DNA from: Erwinia oleae
Lineage (GTDB): Bacteria; Pseudomonadota; Gammaproteobacteria; Enterobacterales; Enterobacteriaceae
Length of the DNA stretch: 64,000 nt
Reading direction: 5' to 3'
Assembly (NCBI RefSeq): GCF_000770305.1
Contig: NZ_JNVB01000003.1
Coordinates: 62,001 to 126,000, forward strand
The position numbers and the translations under genes were made by a program. Below are positions 28,963 through 37,857 of this stretch, in pieces. How positions within the stretch are numbered: position 1 is the stretch's first letter; every line of letters starts with the position of its first letter. Under the pieces are notes generated by a model. The model was not told the origin of the DNA and ran no database searches. It saw only the letters and a program-made list of their open reading frames with translations.

Positions 28963-29991
28963 ATGAAAATGACCGAGAAGATGCCCGGTAATGACAGTGT
29001 TAATTTTATTGCGCAGGCACCCTCCAGTCGGGAACTGTTCTCACTGGCGCGGCGTGTCGCCAGGTTTAATGTGCCCGTATTAATCACCGGTGAAACGGGA
29101 ACAGGCAAAGAGTGCGTTGCGAAATATATTCATGCGCATGCGTTTGAATCGCATTCGCCTTATGTTGCGATCAACTGCGCGGCTATTCCGGAAAATATGC
29201 TGGAAGCCATTTTATTTGGTTATGAAAAAGGTGCGTTTACCGGTGCGGTTAACAGCCAGCCGGGAAAATTCGAAATCGCTAACGGCGGAACGCTGCTGCT
29301 GGATGAAATTGGCGATATGCCGCTGGCGCTTCAGGCGAAATTACTTCGCGTATTACAAGAGCAGCAGGTTGAGCGGTTAGGCAGCCATAAACGTATTCCG
29401 CTGGATATTCGCCTGATCGCGTCAACCAATAAAAACCTTGAAGCAGAAATCGCCGAAGGGAATTTTCGTCAGGATCTCTATTATCGCCTTGCGGTAGTGC
29501 CTGTGCATATTTTGCCATTGCGCGAGCGGGTTGAAGACATTATTCCGCTTGCGGAGCGTTTTATCCGCAAGTATCGGGCTTTCGCTACGCAAACGCCGCG
29601 CCTGACGCCCGAAGCGCGCGACTGCCTGGAGGCCTGGCACTGGCCGGGCAATGTGCGTGAGCTGGAAAACGTGGTGCAGCGCGGGCTGATCATGTCCAAC
29701 GGCGGCGAGCTGGACGCGGCGTGTTTTGGACTGGCGCCGGCGGCCGTTTCCGCACGGGTAATGCCTGCTCAGGTTTTGAATACGGACGACGCCGCGCAGG
29801 CGGCCAGCAGCCCGATTAAGCATCGCGGACGCATGGCAGAATTTCAGTACATCGTGGATCTGTTAAAGCGCCACCACGGCAGCAAAGCCAAAACGGCCGA
29901 ATTCCTGGGGATCACCCCGCGAGCGTTGCGCTATCGCCTGGCCTCAATGCGTCAGGAAGGGTTCGATCCTGGCGTGATGTCTTCGCCCTAA
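28963..29991 (+). CDS. lafK: Sigma-54-dependent flagellar activator LafK
   Basis: 342 residues from the ATG at 28963. Alternatives are GTG 28948 and ATG 28969; no strong ribosome site decides. The AAA+ domain starts almost at once: Walker A GETGTGKE (43-50), sigma-54 loop GAFTGA (90-95), Walker B LLLDEIGD (111-118). A Fis-type helix-turn-helix closes the protein (KAKTAEFLGITPRALRYRL). There is no N-terminal receiver or FleQ domain. It is expected to activate the sigma-54 promoters found before lfgB and lafB. lfiE follows 21 bases later. Confidence 0.93.
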   Translation: MKMTEKMPGNDSVNFIAQAPSSRELFSLARRVARFNVPVLITGETGTGKECVAKYIHAHAFESHSPYVAINCAAIPENMLEAILFGYEKGAFTGAVNSQPGKFEIANGGTLLLDEIGDMPLALQAKLLRVLQEQQVERLGSHKRIPLDIRLIASTNKNLEAEIAEGNFRQDLYYRLAVVPVHILPLRERVEDIIPLAERFIRKYRAFATQTPRLTPEARDCLEAWHWPGNVRELENVVQRGLIMSNGGELDAACFGLAPAAVSARVMPAQVLNTDDAAQAASSPIKHRGRMAEFQYIVDLLKRHHGSKAKTAEFLGITPRALRYRLASMRQEGFDPGVMSSP

Positions 29992-30012
29992 CTTATACAT
30001 CTGGAAAACACA

Positions 30013-30345
30013 ATGATCGAAAAAGTAAATACCGGCAGCGGCCAGATACTTGCCGAAATGGCGCGGATGCGCGCGTCCGCCACCGCCCCGCTGAGCCATG
30101 ACATCGCCACCGCGTCGTTGTCCACCCCGTCGTTCAGTTCGGTGCTCGATCAGGCGATCAATCATGTCGACAGACTGCAAAACAGCGCCAGCGAAAAACA
30201 GCGGGCGGTGGATATGGGCATCAGTGACGACCTCACCGGTGCGATGCTGGAAAGTCAGAAGGCCAGCGTGGCCTTTACCGCGATGGTGCAGGTGCGTAAT
30301 AAGCTCACCAGCGCGCTCGACGACGTCCTGAACCTCTCAGTGTAA
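30013..30345 (+). CDS. lfiE: Flag-2 MS ring-rod adaptor LfiE (FliE family)
   Basis: A 110-residue FliE homologue; the C-terminal half is diagnostic (DLTGAMLESQKASVAFTAMVQVRNKL, DDVLNLSV). It links the LfiF ring to the proximal rod. lfiF follows after 10 bases. Confidence 0.93.
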   Translation: MIEKVNTGSGQILAEMARMRASATAPLSHDIATASLSTPSFSSVLDQAINHVDRLQNSASEKQRAVDMGISDDLTGAMLESQKASVAFTAMVQVRNKLTSALDDVLNLSV

Positions 30346-30355
30346 GGGGATCTCC

Positions 30356-31996
30356 GTGGGCGAAAAATTAACGTCGCTGCTGGCCGCGCTGCCGCTCGAC
30401 AGGCTTAAAAAAAGCTGGCTGCCGATAGCGGGTGCGCTGGCGGCGACTGCCGTCATCGTGGCGATGCTCTGGTACAACAGCGGCAGCTACACCATGCTGT
30501 TCGGTTCGCAGGAAAACCTGCCCGTCGCGCAGGTGGTAGAGGTGCTGGGCGGCGAGAAAATTCCTTACCGCATTGAGCCGCAAAGCGGCAGGCTGCTGGT
30601 CAAAGAGGGGGATTTGCCAAAGGCGAGAATGATGCTGGCGGCGAAGGGCATCAGGGCTATTTCTCCAGCGGGCTACGAGCTGATGGACAAAGAAGAGATG
30701 CTCGGCAGCAGCCAGTTTATTCAGAACGTACGCTTCAGGCGCAGCATGGAGGGCGAGCTGGCGCAGAGCATTATGGCGCTCGATGCGGTGTCGTTCGCCA
30801 GGGTGCATCTGGGCATCAGCGAAACCAGCTCCTTTGTGCTGAGCAACAAACCGGACAGCACCGCGTCGGTGATGCTGCGGCTGCGCTACGGCCAGTCGCT
30901 TGATGACGAGCAGGTGGCGGCGGTCGTCAATCTGGTGTCTGGCAGCGTGCCGGGCATGAAGCCGCAACAGGTGCGCGTGGTCGATCAGCATGGCGCGCTG
31001 CTCTCCGCCAACATTGCCGACACGCTGAGCGGCGCAGGCGGCGGCAAAGCGAACGCCGAATCCGTCGCGCGACTGCGTCATGAAACCGAACGCAACCTCA
31101 CCAACCTGCTGACGCCGATTATCGGCAGCGAGAACTTTCGTATCAGCGTGGTGCCGCGCTTCAATTTCAGCCAGGTCGAAGAGACGCAGGAACGCCTGCT
31201 CGGCGAGCCGCGCGTCAACAACGAAAACCTGAATCAGGAAAACACCACCGATCAACTGGCGATGGGCATTCCCGGTTCGCTGAGCAACCGACCGGTCAAT
31301 CAGCCGCAGGGCAACGCCCAGAACACGAATCCGGCGCAACTCTCCACCCGTAACCAGGCACAGCGGCAGTACAGCTACGATCGCAACGTTCTGCATATTC
31401 GCCATCCCGCCTACCAGTTGGAGAAGCTGTCCATTGCGGTGGTGCTGAACAAAAGCGCGCCAGCGGTTCAGGCCTGGACGCAGGAAAACCAGAGCGACGT
31501 GCAGCGGATGCTGAACGAAGCGGCAGGCATTGACGCCGCGCGCGGCGATGCGCTGACGCTCAGCCTGCTCAGCTTCAGCGAAACCGAACCGTTTATCGAA
31601 CCGGCACTGCCGTGGTGGGAACGCCAGAGCATTATCGACTGGAGCGTGCGCGGCGGTATCGCGCTGCTGGCGCTGATTATTACGCTGTTTGGTCTGCTGC
31701 CGATGCTGAAGCGCATTGGTCGTCACGAACGGCCTGCGGAACCGACTGCGGCACAGGCCGCGCTGCCGGAAGGTATGTTCATCGACGATGAGCCGCCGCA
31801 GGACGAGACATCCGGCGAAACGGTGTCGACGCTACCGGCCAGTTCCTTCCAGGGCGATGATAATTTGCCGCCGCAAAGCTCCGGCCTGGAAACCAAGATC
31901 GCCTATCTCCAAACCCTGGCCCAGAGCGAAACCGATCGCGTGGCCGAAGTCATCAAACAGTGGATTAGCAGCAATGAGCGAAGCAGCAGAAAGTAA
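30356..31996 (+). CDS. lfiF: Flag-2 MS-ring protein LfiF (FliF family)
   Basis: A 546-residue FliF homologue starting at GTG 30356. It has two transmembrane helices (near residues 22-42 and 430-452) flanking ring-building motifs: GGEKIPYRIEPQSGRLLV, PAGYELMDKEEMLGSSQF and SARVHLGISE-like FARVHLGISE. The C-terminal tail (KIAYLQTLAQSETDRVAEVIKQWI) binds LfiG. Its 3' end overlaps lfiG by 23 bases. Confidence 0.97.
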   Translation: MGEKLTSLLAALPLDRLKKSWLPIAGALAATAVIVAMLWYNSGSYTMLFGSQENLPVAQVVEVLGGEKIPYRIEPQSGRLLVKEGDLPKARMMLAAKGIRAISPAGYELMDKEEMLGSSQFIQNVRFRRSMEGELAQSIMALDAVSFARVHLGISETSSFVLSNKPDSTASVMLRLRYGQSLDDEQVAAVVNLVSGSVPGMKPQQVRVVDQHGALLSANIADTLSGAGGGKANAESVARLRHETERNLTNLLTPIIGSENFRISVVPRFNFSQVEETQERLLGEPRVNNENLNQENTTDQLAMGIPGSLSNRPVNQPQGNAQNTNPAQLSTRNQAQRQYSYDRNVLHIRHPAYQLEKLSIAVVLNKSAPAVQAWTQENQSDVQRMLNEAAGIDAARGDALTLSLLSFSETEPFIEPALPWWERQSIIDWSVRGGIALLALIITLFGLLPMLKRIGRHERPAEPTAAQAALPEGMFIDDEPPQDETSGETVSTLPASSFQGDDNLPPQSSGLETKIAYLQTLAQSETDRVAEVIKQWISSNERSSRK

Positions 31997-33005
31997 AGTC
32001 AGAAAAGGCGACGCCAACACGCGCTCCCGGCTGGAGCAGGCCGCCATTCTGTTGCTGAGCATTGGCGAAGAGGCCGCGGCAACGGTAATGAGCAAGCTTT
32101 CGCGCGAGGAGGTGTTGCGCCTCAGCGAAACCATGGCGCGCCTGCACGGCGTCAAGCTGACCCAGGCCCGTCAGGCGATGAACAATTTTTTTCAGGACTA
32201 CCGGGAACAGAGCGGAATCAACGGCGCTTCGCGCACCTACCTGCGCAGCATCCTTGAGCGCGCGCTGGGCGGCGAAATCGCACGCAGCGTCATTAACGGC
32301 ATCTATGGCGACGAGATCCGCTACCGGATGGCGCGCCTGCAATGGGTGGACACGCCGCAGTTGGCGGCGCTGATTGACCAGGAGCACCTTCAGCTCCAGG
32401 CGGTTTTCCTCGCTTTCCTGCCGCCGGACGTTGCGGCCACGGTGCTGACCCACCTTGAGCCGTCGCGCCAGGATGAAATTCTTTACCGCATCGCGCGCCT
32501 TGAAGACGTTAACCGCGACGTGGTGGATGAGCTGGATCGCCTGGTTGAGCGCGGCGTGGCGGTACTCTCCGAGCATGGCTCGAAGATCATGGGCGTAAAA
32601 CAGGCGGCCAACATCGTTAACCGCATTCCTGGCAATCAGCAGGCGCTGCTTGAACAGCTTCATGCCCGCGACGAAAGCGTGGTGGAAGAGCTGAAAAACG
32701 AAATGTACGAGTTCTATATCCTCAGCCGTCAGACCCCGATGACGCTTCAGCGTCTGCTTGAGGAGATCCCGATGGAGCAGTGGGCCATTGCGCTGAAAGG
32801 CACCGAGCCGGTGCTCAGCCAGGCAATCTATGCAGCCATGCCGAAACGTCAGGTGCAACTGCTGCAAAGCACCACCTCACGACTCGGGCCGGTACCGGTC
32901 AGCCGCGTCGAGCAGGTACGTAAAGAGATTATGGCTATCGTGCGCGAGCTGGGCGAAGAGGGCGAGATCGACGTCCAGCTCTTCAGTGAAAGGACGATGG
33001 AGTAA
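31974..33005 (+). CDS. lfiG: Flag-2 C-ring protein LfiG (FliG family)
   Basis: 343 residues from ATG 31974; the longer open frame upstream is antisense-like noise over lfiF. Domains in order: N-terminal LfiF-binding (QAAILLLSIGEEAAATVMSKLS), middle EHPQ-like region (LIDQEHLQLQAVFLAFLPPDVAATVL), and the C-terminal torque domain with the charged RLLEEIPMEQWAIALKG segment facing the stator. Confidence 0.96.
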   Translation: MSEAAESKVRKGDANTRSRLEQAAILLLSIGEEAAATVMSKLSREEVLRLSETMARLHGVKLTQARQAMNNFFQDYREQSGINGASRTYLRSILERALGGEIARSVINGIYGDEIRYRMARLQWVDTPQLAALIDQEHLQLQAVFLAFLPPDVAATVLTHLEPSRQDEILYRIARLEDVNRDVVDELDRLVERGVAVLSEHGSKIMGVKQAANIVNRIPGNQQALLEQLHARDESVVEELKNEMYEFYILSRQTPMTLQRLLEEIPMEQWAIALKGTEPVLSQAIYAAMPKRQVQLLQSTTSRLGPVPVSRVEQVRKEIMAIVRELGEEGEIDVQLFSERTME

Positions 33006-33009
33006 GCCG

Positions 33010-33708
33010 ATGAAACCGCTCAAGAATTATCACGGTGCGATTCGCCGGCACCAGTTTCCGCCGCTGCGTAAAGCCTGGCAAAAGAACGTACAGCCAGGCG
33101 ATCGTCCCGCCGATCCGGCGGAGTATCAGCAGCAGTTGATGGCGGGTTTTCAGCAGGGCATCAATGATGGTTTCGAACAGGGCCTGACGCAGGGCAAAGA
33201 GCAGGGCTATCAGGATGGCCTGCTGCGCGGCGAGGAGGAGGGACGTCGGCAGGGAAAAGAAGCAGGCAGACAGCAGGCCAGGGAAGAATTTATGCGCGCG
33301 GCGCAGCCGCTGGATACGTTAACCGCGCAGCTTCAGCAGGCGCTGGACGATTACGAACAGCGCCGCCGTCACGAGCTGCTGCAACTGGTTGAGAAGGTTA
33401 CTCGCCAGGTGATTCGCTGCGAGCTGGCGCTCCAGCCCGGGCAGATGCTGGCGCTGGTCGAAGAGGCGCTGACCAGCCTGCCTGAACCGCCGAAGCGGCT
33501 GCGCGTGCTGCTCAATCCTGAAGAGTTCAGCCGCATCAGCGAGCTTGAACCGGAAAAAGTCAGCGAATGGGGCCTGTGCGCCGATAGCGAGATGTTGCAG
33601 GGCGAGTGCCGCATCATCACCGACTCCGCAGAAATGGACGTCGGCTGCGATCACCGCCTGCAACAGTGCATGAGCGTGCTGGATCAGACGCTCACCGACG
33701 CGTCCTGA
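33010..33708 (+). CDS. lfiH: Flag-2 export ATPase regulator LfiH (FliH family)
   Basis: 232 residues from ATG 33010, with GGAG 8 bases upstream. It has the typical glycine-rich repeat (QGINDGFEQGLTQGKEQG, then GYQDGLLRGEEEGRRQGKEAG) forming a long helix, then a stator-type C-terminal domain (QLVEKVTRQVIRCELALQP). It holds the LfiI ATPase in check and links it to the C-ring. lfiI follows after 17 bases. Confidence 0.93.
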   Translation: MKPLKNYHGAIRRHQFPPLRKAWQKNVQPGDRPADPAEYQQQLMAGFQQGINDGFEQGLTQGKEQGYQDGLLRGEEEGRRQGKEAGRQQAREEFMRAAQPLDTLTAQLQQALDDYEQRRRHELLQLVEKVTRQVIRCELALQPGQMLALVEEALTSLPEPPKRLRVLLNPEEFSRISELEPEKVSEWGLCADSEMLQGECRIITDSAEMDVGCDHRLQQCMSVLDQTLTDAS

Positions 33709-33725
33709 ACGGACAGGAGCACGCC

Positions 33726-35045
33726 ATGAGTAACGCATCTGCCTTTGATAAGGCGCTGAAATCCATTGAAAAAATAAGCTTTGCCCGCATCAGCGGCAGA
33801 CTGGTTCGGGTAAACGGCCTGCTGCTTGAATCCGTCGGTTGCCAGCTGGCGGTGGGGCAACGCTGTCAGATCGAAAACATCGACGGCACGCTAATAGACG
33901 CGCAGGTGGTGGGTTTCGATCGTGACGTCACCTGCCTGATGCCGTTTAAACAGCCGGAAGGACTGATGGCGGGCGCGCGCGTTTTCCCGGCGGAAAAGAG
34001 CCGCGAACTGATGATCGGCAGCGGCTGGCTGGGCCGGGTGATTAACGGCCTCGGCGAGCCGATTGATGGTAAAGGCGCGCTGGAAGGCGATGCGGTATTG
34101 CAGCAGCAGCGGGGGCAAATCCATCCGCTGACGCGCAAAGCGGTCGACAGTCCGCTTGATGTCGGCGTCAAGGCGATTAATGGCCTGCTGACCATCGGCA
34201 AAGGCCAGCGCGTCGGCCTGATGGCGGGTTCCGGCGTGGGTAAAAGCGTGCTGCTGGGAATGATCACCCGCTGCACCGCCGCTGACGTGGTGGTGGTCGG
34301 GCTGATCGGCGAGCGTGGACGCGAAGTGAAAGAATTTATCGAACATGCGCTGACGTCGGCGGGCATGGCGAAATCGGTGGTGGTGGCGGCGCCGGCGGAC
34401 GAATCGCCGCTGATGCGCATTAAAGCCACCGAACTTTGCCATGCGGTGGCGAGCCATTTTCGCGATCAGGGACATGATGTGCTGCTGCTGGTGGACTCCC
34501 TGACGCGCTACGCCATGGCGCAGCGCGAAATAGCCCTGTCGCTCGGTGAGCCGCCCGCAACCAAAGGCTATCCGCCTTCGGCTTTCGGCATCATTCCCCG
34601 GCTGGTGGAGTCGGCGGGCAATGCTGAGGGCGAAGGCACCATGACCGCTATTTATACCGTGCTGGCCGAGGGGGACGATCAGCAGGACCCGATCGTCGAC
34701 TGCGCCCGCGCGGTGCTCGACGGGCATATCGTGCTGTCACGCCACCTGGCGGAAGCCGGACACTATCCCGCCATTGATATCGGGCAAAGCATCAGCCGCT
34801 GCATGAGCCAGGTCAGCGAAAAACCGCACCAGGCCGCCGCGCGCGCCCTGAAGCAGCTCTATGCCGACTACATGGCGATTAAACCGCTACTGCCGCTGGG
34901 TGGCTACGTGGCGGGGGTGGACGCGGCCGCCGATCGCGCCGTGCGCCTTTTCCCGGCGATTGAGAATTTTTTGCGTCAGCAGGTCGATGAGTGCGCCCCG
35001 CTGACCCAAACGGTCAGCAGCCTCACGGCGCTGGCGAAGGCCTGA
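33726..35045 (+). CDS. lfiI: Flag-2 export ATPase LfiI (FliI family)
   Basis: 439 residues from ATG 33726, with an AGGAG ribosome site. F1-beta-like ATPase with Walker A GSGVGKS (168-174), GLIGERGREVKEFIE, Walker B VLLLVDSLTRYAMAQREIAL (in parts) and PPATKGYPPSAF. It dissociates export substrates from their chaperones at the gate. Confidence 0.97.
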   Translation: MSNASAFDKALKSIEKISFARISGRLVRVNGLLLESVGCQLAVGQRCQIENIDGTLIDAQVVGFDRDVTCLMPFKQPEGLMAGARVFPAEKSRELMIGSGWLGRVINGLGEPIDGKGALEGDAVLQQQRGQIHPLTRKAVDSPLDVGVKAINGLLTIGKGQRVGLMAGSGVGKSVLLGMITRCTAADVVVVGLIGERGREVKEFIEHALTSAGMAKSVVVAAPADESPLMRIKATELCHAVASHFRDQGHDVLLLVDSLTRYAMAQREIALSLGEPPATKGYPPSAFGIIPRLVESAGNAEGEGTMTAIYTVLAEGDDQQDPIVDCARAVLDGHIVLSRHLAEAGHYPAIDIGQSISRCMSQVSEKPHQAAARALKQLYADYMAIKPLLPLGGYVAGVDAAADRAVRLFPAIENFLRQQVDECAPLTQTVSSLTALAKA

Positions 35046-35053
35046 GAAACAAC

Positions 35054-35503
35054 ATGCAAAAAGATGTCAGAACCCTCGGCGTGCTGGAACAGTTGCGTCA
35101 GATGCGCGAGCGCGCGCTGGATGAAGCGGCCGGCAGGCTCTCGCAACAAAAAATACTTTGTCAGCGCTACAGCCAGAACATCCACGCGCTGACCCGGCTC
35201 AGCGACGGCAGCTCGCGCCCGACGTGCGACGCGCTGCAAATGAGCAACCAGGCGAAATTCAAAGCCACCGTGCAGCGGGTGATCGACTGGCAGAAGCAGG
35301 AGCAGGCGCTGGCGATGATTGAGCAGGAGAGCCTGCAACGGGCGGTGGTCGAGGAAGCGTGCCGTGAACGTACGCTGAATATTGTGCTGGAGCGCCAGAG
35401 AGCGGCGCTGCGGCAGGTGCTGCAAAAGCAGGAGCAGAAGCAGACCGACGCCCAGGCAATGCAAAGCTGGCTGCGGCGGCGCGGCGGCTCCTTTTCAAAA
35501 TAG
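35054..35503 (+). CDS. lfiJ: Flag-2 export chaperone LfiJ (FliJ family)
   Basis: 149 residues from ATG 35054, almost entirely alpha-helical and rich in Gln, Arg and Glu, as expected for the FliJ coiled coil that sits in the ATPase ring. The position after lfiI is invariant in flagellar operons. The sequence is poorly conserved, so the call rests on length, coiled-coil character and order. Confidence 0.88.
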   Translation: MQKDVRTLGVLEQLRQMRERALDEAAGRLSQQKILCQRYSQNIHALTRLSDGSSRPTCDALQMSNQAKFKATVQRVIDWQKQEQALAMIEQESLQRAVVEEACRERTLNIVLERQRAALRQVLQKQEQKQTDAQAMQSWLRRRGGSFSK

Positions 35504-35521
35504 CTGGTGGAAAAATTTCAA

Positions 35522-36949
35522 ATGAAAAACTCCCGCGATGTGTTGTCGCGCCTGATCGCCCGACAATCCTGCAAAACGGCTGCCGCGCTTCCCTTCGTCA
35601 GCGTGGTGACGCCGACGTGGGAACGCCGGCACTTTTTGCCCTATCTGCTTTATATGTTTCAGTATCAGGACTACCCGGAAGATCGCCGCGAACTGGTGAT
35701 CCTCGACGACAGCGAACAGAGCAACGCTGACCTGATCGCGATGCTGACCAAATACATTCCTTTCCCGGAAAATATTCGCTATATCCATCAGACGGAGCGG
35801 CAGACCATCGGGCAGAAGCGTAACCGCCTGAATGAACTGGCCCGGGGCGAATATATCATCTGCATGGACGACGACGATTACTATCCGGCGGATAAAATCA
35901 GCTTCACCATCAGGGAGATGCGGCGAAACAAGGCGATTTTTGCCGGCTGCGACCGCATACCCATCTGGTACAGCCATATCAATCGCATCTACATGACCGC
36001 GACGATGGGCGCCAACCATGCGCTGAATGGCACGTTTGCCTATCACCGCAATTTCCTCAGAAACCACCGCTATGACGACCGCGCCACGCTGGCCGAAGAG
36101 GCGCACTTTCTGAATAACTTCACCGTGCCGGTGTTACAACTGCCCCCCGAACGCAGCATTTTGTGTATCTCCCACAGCGCGAACACCTTCGATAAAGACT
36201 TTGTGATGGGCAGCTGCGAGCGGGAAACCCGCGATCTGACCCATTTTGTCACCGACGACCATCTGCTCAGGTTTTATCAGCGGCTGAGCAGAGCGCCGGT
36301 GAAAAGCCAAATCCGTTGGGCCTTTTTCGATCGCATCGTCGTGAATGCGCTATCGGGCGACAGCGCAGGCCTGGTGAATGTCGTCCAGTCGCTGACCGAA
36401 CAGGGCGTTACGGCGGAGCAGATCGAAATTCACTATCCGCAGGCAGGCGCTCCGCTGGCGCACAGCCATCTCAGCGTGGCGCAGCGCGCGGCGAAAGAGG
36501 GCTGGCGTAACTATCTGCTGCTGGACGATCGCGCACGGTTTGTGCGCCAGGAAAAAACGGTACACAACCTCAATCAGCTTATCGACGCCTGTAGCGTACT
36601 GGCGTGGGATGTGCTGCTGCTTGGCTGCGAACTGCATTACGGCCATCCGCTGAAAGCGCTGCCTGCCGCGATCAAGGCAACGAAGGTCTCCCGCCCGATA
36701 GCCTGTGCGGTCAATCAGCCGGTCTATGACGATTTTATTGCCATGCTGACGCAGACGCTGGAACAGCACGCCGATGACGACATGCAGCAAAATTCGCTGT
36801 GGGATGATATGTGCCGACAGGGGCGCTGGTTCGCGCTCTATCCGAGCTATGTCTGGCGCGACGGTGACGAACCCGGCCAGCCGCAGGCCCACCATTTCTT
36901 TCGTAAAATCAATACTATCAGTGCCGCATGCGCTGAGGAGACACCATGA
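35522..36949 (+). CDS. Two-domain glycosyltransferase (GT2 joined to a GT25-like domain), Flag-2 cargo
   Basis: 475 residues from ATG 35522 (a GTG at 35507 is possible). Residues 24-230 form a GT-A family 2 domain: PFVSVVTPTWERRHFLPYLL, LVILDDSEQSN and the metal-binding acidic run ICMDDDDYYP (112-121). Residues about 315-460 resemble family 25 transferases of LPS and glycan synthesis: APLAHSHLSVAQRAAKEGW, NYLLLDDRARF and LLLGCELHYG. It starts 19 bases after lfiJ and overlaps the next gene by 4 bases, so it belongs to the lfi operon. I infer glycosylation of a Flag-2 component; donor and acceptor are unknown. Confidence 0.78.
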   Translation: MKNSRDVLSRLIARQSCKTAAALPFVSVVTPTWERRHFLPYLLYMFQYQDYPEDRRELVILDDSEQSNADLIAMLTKYIPFPENIRYIHQTERQTIGQKRNRLNELARGEYIICMDDDDYYPADKISFTIREMRRNKAIFAGCDRIPIWYSHINRIYMTATMGANHALNGTFAYHRNFLRNHRYDDRATLAEEAHFLNNFTVPVLQLPPERSILCISHSANTFDKDFVMGSCERETRDLTHFVTDDHLLRFYQRLSRAPVKSQIRWAFFDRIVVNALSGDSAGLVNVVQSLTEQGVTAEQIEIHYPQAGAPLAHSHLSVAQRAAKEGWRNYLLLDDRARFVRQEKTVHNLNQLIDACSVLAWDVLLLGCELHYGHPLKALPAAIKATKVSRPIACAVNQPVYDDFIAMLTQTLEQHADDDMQQNSLWDDMCRQGRWFALYPSYVWRDGDEPGQPQAHHFFRKINTISAACAEETP

Positions 36950-37857
36950 ATGTCGTTGAAAGCTATACCCCTGGCTACGTTTTGCGCCTTCAGGAAAACA
37001 CCGATCCCTGCGGCTGCCCGTTTTGCCGCAGCCAGCCTGCGCTGGTTTCTCTGCGCTGGCAGAACCAGGTACGGCACAGCGCGCATCCTGGCTGCGATCG
37101 CGCAGCGCACGCGGTGTTATGCCACGACGACGCCTTTCTGCTTCATCAGGGGGAAACGCGCAGCGACGCGGTGGTGCCGCTCAGTGAAAAACTGGAAAAG
37201 TGTAATCAGGGCTGTATCAACCTGCTGATCAACAGCGATGCCGATCTTAACGTCAGGCTCTACACGCTGGGGATCTTTATCAGTAAAGCCCGACAGCTTG
37301 ACGATGCGGCGGCGATCGGCGCGCTGGCCGACCAGCTGGAGAGCCTGCTTGCGGAGGGGGAAATGGCAAAGGCCTTCGCCCAACTGCCGCCCATCAATAA
37401 ATACAAGCTGGCGGCGCTGCGCGCGCTGAGCGAAAGCGAACTGGAGGCCGATCTCGATCCGCTGAGCGGCATGATGCTGGTGCTCAAGATGAACGAACTC
37501 AAGGTAATGAGCGACAGCTATCTGGAGGAGAGCTTGTACGAACTGGAGAACAGCGCAGAGCTGGCGGCGTTTATGCAGTCTCATTCGCGGCTGTTTGTGA
37601 ATTACCTGCTTTGGGAGTGCTATCACAACGTCTTTCCGGGCGAGGCCACAGACGCATGGGAAAAGAACTTTTACCGTCTGTGCCTGACGGTGTTCTCAAT
37701 GCGGATGCTGTGCGCTATTTTCCTGCAAAATGAGATCGAACCGGACGACGCAGTACAAAGCGCGCTGTTTGCGGCCTGGCAGCGGGCCGCAACGGAGAAA
37801 AACGCGGGCGAACCGGCATTATTAATCGGGCTTTCACTGTTGCAGCCTTCATCATGA
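36946..37857 (+). CDS. Cys-rich protein resembling FliB flagellin lysine N-methylase, Flag-2 cargo
   Basis: A 303-residue cytosolic protein. N-terminal YVLRLQENTDPCGCPFC (Cys22, 24, 27, with Cys50 further on) recalls the cysteine cluster at the start of FliB. CNQGCINLLINSDADL resembles the SCPEVASNLL region, and the C-terminal HSRLFVNYLLWECYHNVFP with EIEPDDAV resembles the FliB tail. It is about 100 residues shorter than Salmonella FliB. The similarity is from memory and partial, so a different Fe-S or zinc protein remains possible. It overlaps both neighbours by 4 bases. Confidence 0.5.
   Translation: MNVVESYTPGYVLRLQENTDPCGCPFCRSQPALVSLRWQNQVRHSAHPGCDRAAHAVLCHDDAFLLHQGETRSDAVVPLSEKLEKCNQGCINLLINSDADLNVRLYTLGIFISKARQLDDAAAIGALADQLESLLAEGEMAKAFAQLPPINKYKLAALRALSESELEADLDPLSGMMLVLKMNELKVMSDSYLEESLYELENSAELAAFMQSHSRLFVNYLLWECYHNVFPGEATDAWEKNFYRLCLTVFSMRMLCAIFLQNEIEPDDAVQSALFAAWQRAATEKNAGEPALLIGLSLLQPSS

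Noticed and set aside
30368-31726. Antisense open frame (452 codons) across lfiF
   Set aside because: Low-complexity His/Arg/Gln composition, no ribosome site and complete overlap with an intact FliF homologue.
31716-31973. Upstream extension of lfiG over the lfiF 3' end
   Set aside because: FliG homology begins at the ATG at 31974; the extension has no FliG features.
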